Shown: positions 17,154-25,300 of the stretch, in pieces
How positions within the stretch are numbered: position 1 is the stretch's first letter
How the letters are laid out: the number at the start of each line of letters is the position of its first letter
Source of the DNA: Thermoguttaceae bacterium
GTDB taxonomy: Bacteria > Planctomycetota > Planctomycetia > Pirellulales > Thermoguttaceae
NCBI GenBank assembly: GCA_017937485.1
Contig: JAGBDN010000082.1
Coordinates: forward strand, 1-64,000
Reading direction: 5' to 3'
Length of the DNA: 64,000 nucleotides
The notes under the pieces: generated by a model
What the model saw: only the letters and a program-made list of their open reading frames with translations
What the model was told of the DNA's origin: nothing
Databases searched by the model: none
Made by a program: the position numbers and the translations under genes

Positions 17154-19400
17154 ATGCCGACCTTCCGTTCGACGCGCGCCGCCGTTTTCGCCGCGATTTT
17201 CTTCGTTTTGGGGAGCGGAACGTTCCTCCCGAACGCCGTTCAATTCGACCGCGCCGCCGGATTCGCGCAAGACGCCGCCGTCGAAACGCTCGACGCGGGC
17301 CCGTTCGGCTTCGGCGCGGGCGATTCCGCCGCGACCGCTCCGTCTTCCGGCGATTCTCCGTTTGTCGCGCCGTCGTTGCTCGCGCCGTTCGGCGCCGATC
17401 CGGTCGACTCGGCGAGCGCCGACGCGGCCCCGCTTACCGTCGCCGCGCAACTCGCCCCGATTCCCGATTCGGTCAACGCTCCGGAAATCGCCGAGTCGGG
17501 ACGAACGCTCGTCGGCTTTTTAACGCTGCAAACGACCGCCGCGCCCGGTTGGCATATTTACTCGCCGACGCAAGGGGACGGCGGTTCCCCGACGAAAATT
17601 TCGGTCGACGCCGCGCCGTCGTTCGAAGTCGGCCCGTTCCGCCTCGCGACGCCCTTTAAAATCGTCGAGTCGACCGGCTTCAAGCTCGAAGAGTTGACCG
17701 GAACCGCCGACTGGATCGCGCCGCTGACGGTCGCCGCCGACGCCGCGCCCGCCGACGTCGCCGCGTTCCTCGCCGACTTGAAAGCGACCGGCAAAGTCTC
17801 CGCGCTCGCTTGCTCCGACGGCGAAGGCGGCTCCTGCTTCCCGCAAAACGTCGAGTTCTCCGCCGCCTTCGACGCGTCCCGCGACGCCGCGCCGATTTGG
17901 GCCGCCGCCGAAAAACTCGCTTCCGCCGCGTCGACCGCCGCCGCGTCGAAAACGGAAACCTCCGCCGACGTCGCGACCGACGAAAAAACCGACAAAATCG
18001 CTAAAATCGAGCAAACCGACGCCGACGCGCCCGCCGAAAAGACGAGCTTCGCGTCGCGCCGTTTCGCGCTTTTGCTCCTTTACGCGTTTTTGGGCGGCCT
18101 TATTTTGAACGCGACGCCCTGCGTTTTGCCGGTCGTCGGGCTGAAGATTATGTCCTTTTTCGACCAAGCCGGTCAAAAGCGTTCGAAGGCGTTTATGTTG
18201 AACGTTTGGTATACGCTCGGCGTTTCGGTCGTTTTTTTCGCGCTCGCGTTCGCCAGCGTCGGGTTGAGTTTTCTCTTCACCCGAGCGCTTTTCCAGGTCT
18301 TGATGAGCGTTATCGTTTTCGCGTTGGCGCTGAGCTTGACGGGGCTTTGGGAACTGCAAGCGCCGGCGTTTTTAGGCGGTCAAAAGTCGAACGAGCTGAC
18401 CTCGAAGGAAGGCTCCGTCGGCGCGTTCTTTAAGGGGCTGATTACGACCCTTCTCGCGATCCCCTGCGGCGCTCCGCTTTTGAGTCCGACGCTCGACTGG
18501 GCGGCCGAAACGGCGCGTCAAGGCGAAATCGGTTTGGTCGTCGTCGTTTACTTAGTGATCGGCGTCGGGATGTCGTCGCCGTTCCTGCTCGCGGGCGCGT
18601 TCCCGGAACTGTTGAAATTTTTCCCGAAACCGGGCGCTTGGATGGATACGTTCCGCAAGACGATGGGTTATTTCCTCCTGATCGCGGTCGTTTGGATTCT
18701 TTACTCGGCGCCGCTCGACTATCAGCTTCCGACGGTCGCGCTCCTCTTCGCGATTTGGTTCGCTTGCTGGAATATCGGGCGCAACCAATTCGAATACGGC
18801 CCGGACGCGTTCAAGAAGAAGGCGGTCGGTTGGGGCGTTTCGACGCTCGTCGTCGCCGCCGTCGTCTTCGCGTCCTTCGACTTCCCGGGCAATCCGTTCG
18901 AAACGACGCTCCGTCCGGCGGTCGAAAAGAAGATGCTCCGTTGGGCCGAGCGCGCCGAAAAAGCCGGGCTCTTGGCCGTCGAAAAAGAGAAGCCTTGGCG
19001 ACTTTTCGACCGCGCGACGCTCGACGCCGAACTCGCGGCGGGCCGAATCGTCGTCGTCGACTTCACCGCCGACTGGTGCGTCAACTGCAAGTTCCTTGAA
19101 AAGACGATTCTGCATACGCCGGAAGCGCTCGACGCGCTCTCCGCTCGCGGCGTCGTTACGATGACCGCCGACTGGACGAACCAAGACGCGCAAACGCCCG
19201 ACGTCTTGGCGATCAACGAACTCCTCGACGCGACCGGCGCCCGGCAAGTCCCGAAACTGATGTTTTTCTCGCCGGACGACCCGGAAAATCCGGTCGTGTT
19301 GAGCGGCCTTTACTCCGCCGACAAGTTTTTCGAAACGTTAAACAACGTCGCGCCGGAAAACTCGGTCGCGTCCCCGAAATCGGAAACGCCGGAAAAATAA
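17154..19400 (+). CDS. dsbD: Thiol:disulfide interchange protein DsbD
   Basis: Carries electrons from cytosolic thioredoxin across the inner membrane to periplasmic reductases and cytochrome c maturation. The 748-residue protein has all three family parts: a signal peptide and N-terminal alpha-type domain with CSDGEGGSC (Cys about 220 and 228), an eight-helix membrane domain with ATPCVLP and IPCGAP cysteines, and a C-terminal thioredoxin domain with WCVNC at about 641-645. An Ala/Ser-rich linker of about 50 residues precedes the membrane domain. ATG 17154 follows CGGAGA with good spacing. It is the sole redox gene here; thyX follows by 204 bp. Confidence 0.93.
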   Translation: MPTFRSTRAAVFAAIFFVLGSGTFLPNAVQFDRAAGFAQDAAVETLDAGPFGFGAGDSAATAPSSGDSPFVAPSLLAPFGADPVDSASADAAPLTVAAQLAPIPDSVNAPEIAESGRTLVGFLTLQTTAAPGWHIYSPTQGDGGSPTKISVDAAPSFEVGPFRLATPFKIVESTGFKLEELTGTADWIAPLTVAADAAPADVAAFLADLKATGKVSALACSDGEGGSCFPQNVEFSAAFDASRDAAPIWAAAEKLASAASTAAASKTETSADVATDEKTDKIAKIEQTDADAPAEKTSFASRRFALLLLYAFLGGLILNATPCVLPVVGLKIMSFFDQAGQKRSKAFMLNVWYTLGVSVVFFALAFASVGLSFLFTRALFQVLMSVIVFALALSLTGLWELQAPAFLGGQKSNELTSKEGSVGAFFKGLITTLLAIPCGAPLLSPTLDWAAETARQGEIGLVVVVYLVIGVGMSSPFLLAGAFPELLKFFPKPGAWMDTFRKTMGYFLLIAVVWILYSAPLDYQLPTVALLFAIWFACWNIGRNQFEYGPDAFKKKAVGWGVSTLVVAAVVFASFDFPGNPFETTLRPAVEKKMLRWAERAEKAGLLAVEKEKPWRLFDRATLDAELAAGRIVVVDFTADWCVNCKFLEKTILHTPEALDALSARGVVTMTADWTNQDAQTPDVLAINELLDATGARQVPKLMFFSPDDPENPVVLSGLYSADKFFETLNNVAPENSVASPKSETPEK

Positions 19401-19604
19401 CGCCGCGCCTCCCCCAAATTGCCCGTTTTAACTCGAAAGGTCGGCGGCCCGTTTCCCCGAAATTCCGCCGCCGACCTCGACGCCCAACCGCCCGACGGCG
19501 TTCGTTTCGAAACCGCGCGATTTCCGTTCCCTCCGCCGTCCGCCCATTTCCCCCGTTTTATTCACTTCCCTTATTTTAACGCTTTGTCCCAAGAAAGGCC
19601 CCCG

Positions 19605-20492
19605 ATGTCGTCGAACCGCGCCGCGCTTGAAGAACTCCGTTGGCAAAAATTTCCCGTTTTGAACGACGGTTTCGTCGCTCTCGTCGACGCGATGGGCGAC
19701 GACGCCGCGATCGCCCAAGCGGCCCGCGTCAGTTACGGCGCCGGCACCCGCTCCGTTTCGGACGACCGCCAACTCATTCGCTATTTGGCGCGGCACCGAC
19801 ACACGACGCCGTTCGAAATGGCGGAAATCAAGATTTTAGTTCGCGTTCCGATGGACGTTTGGCGCCAATGGATTCGGCACCGCAGCGCGTCCGTTAACGA
19901 ATATTCGACCCGATATTCCGTCGCCATCGACTCCGCGAACGCGACCGCTCCGGACGCTTGGCGCCGTCAAGCGACGTCGAACCGTCAAGGGAGCGAAGGC
20001 GCCTTCGACGCGGAAATCGGCGCCGAGCTGACCGCCTCCGAAGCGGCGTTCCAACGCTCCGCTCGCGAACTTTACGAACGCCGCGTCGAACTCGGCGTCG
20101 CTCGCGAACAGGCGCGCAAGGACTTGCCCCTTTCGACGTACACGGAGGCCTATTGGAAGATCGACCTGCACAACCTTTTCCATTTCCTTAGTTTGCGAAT
20201 GGAGAAACACGCGCAGCTTGAAATCCGCGAATACGCGACGACGATCGGCGAAAAGATCGTCCGTCCCCTTTTCCCGATCGCTTACGACGCGTTCGTCGAC
20301 TACAACCTCGGCGCCCAAACGCTTTCGCGGCTCGAACAAGAAACGATCGCCCGCTTGGCCGCGACGAAACCGCTCCCGGCGAGCGTCGCCGATTTCCTCG
20401 AATGCGGCGACCCGAGTTGGCAAGGACTCGAACGTTGCCGCGAACGAGACGAAGCGCTCGAAAAGTTGACGCGTCTCGGCCTCGTTCGCTAA
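19605..20492 (+). CDS. thyX: Flavin-dependent thymidylate synthase
   Basis: Makes dTMP from dUMP using methylene-THF as carbon donor and FAD/NADPH as reductant. The 295-residue protein has the ThyX motif RHRSASVNEYSTRYS beginning near residue 91, plus HTTPFE ahead of it. Further on come ARKDLPLSTYTEAYWKIDLHN and LRMEKHAQLEIREYA, which carry substrate-binding Arg and Gln. Length is at the long end for the family. ATG 19605 follows AAGAAAGG; the frame is open upstream, but those residues are Pro/Phe-rich and unlike ThyX. Its presence suggests the organism may lack ThyA, which cannot be checked here. Confidence 0.95.
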   Translation: MSSNRAALEELRWQKFPVLNDGFVALVDAMGDDAAIAQAARVSYGAGTRSVSDDRQLIRYLARHRHTTPFEMAEIKILVRVPMDVWRQWIRHRSASVNEYSTRYSVAIDSANATAPDAWRRQATSNRQGSEGAFDAEIGAELTASEAAFQRSARELYERRVELGVAREQARKDLPLSTYTEAYWKIDLHNLFHFLSLRMEKHAQLEIREYATTIGEKIVRPLFPIAYDAFVDYNLGAQTLSRLEQETIARLAATKPLPASVADFLECGDPSWQGLERCRERDEALEKLTRLGLVR

Positions 20493-20633
20493 GCGGCTTC
20501 CGCGGCGCCGCCAATCCAACGACAAAATTCAACCTTGGCGACAAACCTTATTTAACGCTCAGTTTTCTCCGTTTTCTTCGACTTTAACGCGACGTTTGGC
20601 GCTTCGCTCCCGAACGTCGCCAAGGAGCGCGAT

Positions 20634-22028
20634 ATGAAACGCCGTTCTATTTTCCCCGTTCTTCCTATTTTACTCGCGACGCCGATTTTAACGCCGTTCG
20701 CCGCGTTCGAGTCGCCCGTCGACGCGTTCGTCGTCGGGCAAACCGCCGCGCAAGAACCGATCGCGACCGACGACGAAGACGGCGAAATCGACTTTCAACT
20801 TGTCGCGCCCGGCGAATTCGATCTCGCTCCGGACGACGCGCCGACGCTCGAAATCGACGCCGACTCCGACCGCCCGGCGATTCCGCTCGCCGTCGAGCCG
20901 TCCGAGAGCGCCGCCCCCGACGTTTTGGAAGCGGAAACGCTCGACGAAACCGAAATTGAACGGTTGTCGCAAGAACCGTTGTTTCAAGAATTTTCCGCCG
21001 CGTTCGACGAAGCCGCTCCCCTTCCGGCGCTTCCGAACCTCGACGCGCTCGACGCCGCGCAAGACGCCGACGCGCTCCTTCAAAACGGCGACGCTCAACC
21101 GACGGCGAACCTTCCCGTCTCCCCCAATTCGCCCAATCTAACGCCGGACGCCGCCGCGAAACTCGCTTCGTCGACCGCCGCGCTCGACGAAATTTTAGCG
21201 ATCGCCGCCGTCGACCTCGACTCGCTCCAATTGACGGAAACGGAACGAGCGATTTTAACGCGCCTCGACGCCGAAATCGCGCGACTCGCTCCCCTTTGGC
21301 TCGACGCCGAGCTAAATCGCAACGTCGTCGGCCGCCGCGAACGCGTTTGGGAACGCGCCGAAACGCCTATTTTTCCCAATTCCGCCAATTCGTCCGAAGC
21401 GCCCGGACGTCCCTTTTTCGCCCGGCCCGACGTCGCCGAACGTTCGACCGGCGTCCGTTTTGAAGTCAACGACCCGAAACCGGTCGCGTCGGCGTCCGAT
21501 TGGGCGCTCGCGCCGGCGGCTCCGTTCTTCTTCGAAGTTTCCGATCCCGCGACCGGCGACGTTTTTTACACGAAGGCCGGCGACTTCGAGCCGTTCGAGG
21601 GAGGCGCGGCGCTCGTTCGCGGCGACCGCGTTTTCGTCGCGACGGTCGAACCGGGCCCGAACGCGTCGACGCGGCGAGCGGAGCGAACCCGAATTTTGAA
21701 AAACGGCCAAATCCAAGGCGTCGACGCGAACGGAAAACGCGTTATCGATTTCAACGTCGGAACGTTTTCCTTGTATTTGTTCGACAATCCGGCGCGATTG
21801 GCGTCCGTCGACGGCGTTTTCTTCGTTCCGACGGCGGAATCGGGGGAACCGCGCCCGGCGAAACTCCCGGCAAACGCGCAAGTCGGCGTCGAATCGGGCC
21901 GCCTTCTCCTTTCGAACGGCCGTCCGGACGAAATTTTCGCTCGAATCGTCGTCCTTTGCAAGTCGAAAAAGCGGCTCGTCGAGATTTTGACGCAACCGCG
22001 CCTCGCCCCGGAAACGCCGACGCGTTGA
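20634..22028 (+). CDS. Exported protein with a flagellar rod/hook-like (FlgF/FlgG-type) domain
   Basis: A 464-residue protein with a Sec signal (SIFPVLPILLATPILTPFAAF) and a long acidic, Ala/Pro-rich middle. Residues ~285-455 read like the core of FlgG-family rod proteins: FFFEVSDPATGDVFYTKAGDF (family pattern FFxVxxPxTGxxxYTRxGxF), then ILKNGQIQGVDANG, GTFSLYLFDNPARL, DGVFFVPTAESGEP, VGVESGRLLLSN. The FlgG C-terminal SNVDxxxE is degraded to SNGRPDE. True rod proteins have no cleaved Sec signal and sit in flagellar operons; neither holds here. It may be a repurposed extracellular domain. AAGGAG precedes ATG 20634. Confidence 0.6.
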   Translation: MKRRSIFPVLPILLATPILTPFAAFESPVDAFVVGQTAAQEPIATDDEDGEIDFQLVAPGEFDLAPDDAPTLEIDADSDRPAIPLAVEPSESAAPDVLEAETLDETEIERLSQEPLFQEFSAAFDEAAPLPALPNLDALDAAQDADALLQNGDAQPTANLPVSPNSPNLTPDAAAKLASSTAALDEILAIAAVDLDSLQLTETERAILTRLDAEIARLAPLWLDAELNRNVVGRRERVWERAETPIFPNSANSSEAPGRPFFARPDVAERSTGVRFEVNDPKPVASASDWALAPAAPFFFEVSDPATGDVFYTKAGDFEPFEGGAALVRGDRVFVATVEPGPNASTRRAERTRILKNGQIQGVDANGKRVIDFNVGTFSLYLFDNPARLASVDGVFFVPTAESGEPRPAKLPANAQVGVESGRLLLSNGRPDEIFARIVVLCKSKKRLVEILTQPRLAPETPTR

Positions 22029-22090
22029 CGCTCGGTCGACGTTCGCCGGTCGCCTTTTCCTCGCCCCGATTTTTCGTTAAACCTTTCCCA

Positions 22091-22126
22091 AACGCCCGAC
22101 GTTTCCGCGACGCCGGGCGTTTTTTC
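22091..22126 (+). terminator. Terminator of the rod-like protein gene
   Basis: Stem ACGCCCG / CGGGCGT around a 15-nt loop, followed by TTTTTT. Confidence 0.8.
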
Positions 22127-22193
22127 TCGCTCATTTTTCCCGCGTTTCACCTCTTCCCCCTATTTTTAACGTCGACGTCCCCCAAAGCCGACG

Positions 22194-22246
22194 AAAAAAG
22201 GGACGCTCGAGCCGCCGACGCGTCCCGAAACGTCCCTTCTTTTTTC
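22194..22246. terminator. Bidirectional terminator for the GH106-like gene and its convergent neighbour
   Basis: Stem AAGGGACG (22198-22205) with CGTCCCTT (22231-22238). An A-run on the left gives U residues on the minus strand, and a T-run on the right serves the plus strand. Confidence 0.75.
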
Positions 22247-22321
22247 GCCGTCGAACGAGTTCGCCCCGCCCGACGCGTTTTAACGGCGATTCGCCAAACC
22301 GCCTATTTTACCGCGGCGCGT

Positions 22322-25300
22322 TCATTTTGTCGCGTCGTTCGTTTTCTCCGTCGTCGCCGAAGCGTTCGAATCGTCCGTTTCGCGCAACTCGAACGCCTTT
22401 TCGCGCCGAATTTCAACCGGGCCGAAGAGACCGGACTCCGCCGCCCCCTTGTATCGCGACGGCAAATCGGCGTAATAGTTCGCCAAGGTGTTATAAACGA
22501 CGACTTCCAGCCGGTTTTCGCCCGGTTGCAACGCGTCGGAAACGTCGAGCCGCCAAGGCGACGTCGGCAAATCCCCGACTTCCCGCCCGTTCAGCAGCAC
22601 CCGACAACTCGCGCTAACCTTGCCGAGGTCGAGCCAAACTCGCTCGTTCGCCGACTTTGCACTGTTTGCGCCGTTCGCTTCTTCCGCGTCTTTTGTCCCG
22701 CTTTCCCAAACAAACGTTTTCCCGTATTTCGCGCCGCCCGAATAACCGGCCAAAACGCCGCGACCGTTCCAGTCGCCGAGTTCCGCCGTCCCGACGCCGC
22801 AATCGAGCCGAATCGGTTCCGGGAAGACGGCCCCGCCGCAGACGCCCGGTTCCGGTTCGATTTCGAGCGCGACGGTCGCCGCCCGTTCGAACGGTTCGTC
22901 GAATTTCAGCGTTTCCCAACAAATCGTCCGTTCGGAAAACGCCGCGAAAACGTCGTTTGAGGCCGCGTCGCCTTCCGACGCCGAGCGTTTGCCGCGCCAA
23001 AAATTCTTTCCAGCGACGCCGATCGATTTCCGTTCGAAACTCGCCGAATCGACCGGTTTCCCGTCGACGACGACCGACTTCAGCGTCCCGCGCAACGGAA
23101 TCGACGCGCCGTTCCAACCCGGAGGCGCGACGAAGCGGAACCAATACGTCGGGCGTTCCGCCGCCGTTCCGAAAACGTCGAAGTCGAGAACGCCGGGCCG
23201 GTCGAACCAAACGGTCGAAAGAGGCGTCCGTTTCCCGGCGACCGTCGCGGCGCGGTTCGCCGCTTCGTCGTTCCAAGCGCCGTTATCGGTTCCGTTTTCG
23301 ACGCAAAGCGCCGTCGCAACCTTTTGGCCGCCCTTCCCGCTTTCGCTATTTTCGCTATTTTCGCTATTCTCGCCGTTTTCCGCCGCCGTTCGAGCGACAA
23401 ACGCGAACGAACGCCGTCCCGCCGCGTCGTATCGGAGCAAAACCGGCGATTTCGCGCCGTCTTTCGCGACGACGAGCGCCGTCGTCGGGTCGTCGAAGTC
23501 GAATCGTTTCCCGTCGACGAAAAGCGCGCCCGGAGCGTCGCCGCCGACGCAAACGTCGACCGGAACCGCCGCCGCTTCGCCGCTCGCCGGAGCGTTCGCG
23601 ACCGCCGCCGTCGACCAAAGGTAATAAATCGAACCGGCGTCCTCCGGCGCGAAAACGGTCTCGTTATGCGCGCCCGCGTTCTTCCCGAGCCCGATGAAGC
23701 GCGAGTCGATCCGCTCTTTCAGCCCGTGATAACCTTGGCGCCCCGGGTTGCCTTCGATCCCCCAACGCCAAGAGAAGCCGAGCGGCGCCCAGCGGAACTC
23801 GCGCCCGTCGACGACGACCGGAACGCTCGGGTCGACCGTTCGCAACGCCGCCAACTTCGCGTCGAGCGCCGCGACGTCGACGTCCGCCGGGAACGGGCCG
23901 AGCCGCCAAAACTTTTGTCCGAAATCGCAAAGAACGCTTTTCGCCCCGTCGAACGACGGCGCCGCGTCTTGCCCCGTTTGCCCATTTTTCTTATTTCCGC
24001 CGTCTTTCGCCGTTTCGTCGAACGCCGCGACGCAATCGAACCGCCGCGCTTCCGCTCCGAGCGTTTCTTCGGAAATCGGCAAGCGGAAGTCGCCGAATCG
24101 GTTGTTCAGCGTCGGCAAAAGTTCGAACGACCATTCGCCGTCGAGCTTGAGCGGCGCGACCGTTTCCGGCGCCGTCCCGACGAGCGTTCGTTCGGAACCG
24201 TCGGCGGTCGTCAGCCGAATCGTTTTTTGCCGATTTTGCGGATTTTGCGCGTCGGCCGCCGCGAACGCTTTCGCCGTCCAGCCGCCGTTTTTCGCGTCGA
24301 CGTTCAGCTCGGCGATCTCCGCGACGTCGGTTTCGAGCGCGGTCAAGCGCCGCGTCGGCTTTTCGTTCTTCCAAAAGACGACGATACCGGCCTCCGTCTT
24401 CTCGAACGGCCAACGGAGCGTCGTCGTTCCGGCGTTCGGCCCGTCGTTCGTTTCGAACGCCTCGACGATTTCGCGCCGCGAACCGTCCCAAGCGTTCCAA
24501 AATTCCGCTCGACCTTGCGCCGGGAACGTCAGCCAAGCGCCCTTGGCGCCGCGCATCACGAAGAAAAGTTCCGCGTCGTCCGACGTTCGCCGCGACGCCG
24601 CGCAAGGCGCCCCGGTCTTCGCGTCGAAAACTTCTTTCGGGAAACGCCCCAAAAATTCGTTAAAGTTCGCCCAAAGCGCCGCGTCGTTCCCGCCGCTTGT
24701 TCCGCCGCCGATCGCTTCGGAGTTGACGCCGGTTCGATGCAGGACGTGAACGTTCCAAACGTCGACCGGGCGCGTTCCGTCCAAATCGGTTCCGAGCCGC
24801 CAAGCCTTCGCCGCCGTTTCTTTATTTTGCGCGGCTTGCCCATTTTCCGCTTTTTTCCCGTTCCCCGCCGCCGCGACGTTCGGCCCGTCGAGCGAATAAC
24901 GGAAATCCTCCGTCGAGGCGACCGTCTTTCCGTCCCGAACGAGCGCGACGAAGAACCCGGCGGAACCGCGACGCGGCGTCCCGTCTCCGTCGCGACCGTC
25001 GATCGTCAAAACGTCGCCGTCTTTCAGCTTCAGCGTTCCGCTCCAGCCGCCGGAATAATCGGCGTTATCGCAAATTTTTCGCTCGCCGACGTAAAGCGCC
25101 CCGGCGTTGTCGCAGAAGAAGCGAACTTTCAACTCGACCGGCTTATCGCCCAAGCCGTTCGCGACCCACTTGAAGAAAACGTTCTTTTGCAGTTCGGAAC
25201 TCCAAGCCCAACGCCCTTCGAAGCCGCCGTCGTACCGCCGAACCTTCGAAAGTTCGCCGTTTTTCCCAACGAGCGTTCCTTTCTCCGTTTCTTTATTTTG

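Larger units (their letters stand above)
22029..22321. other. Convergent spacer with two terminators
   Basis: 293 bp between convergent genes, occupied by two hairpin terminators and a short AT/pyrimidine-rich piece. No gene seen. Confidence 0.6.
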
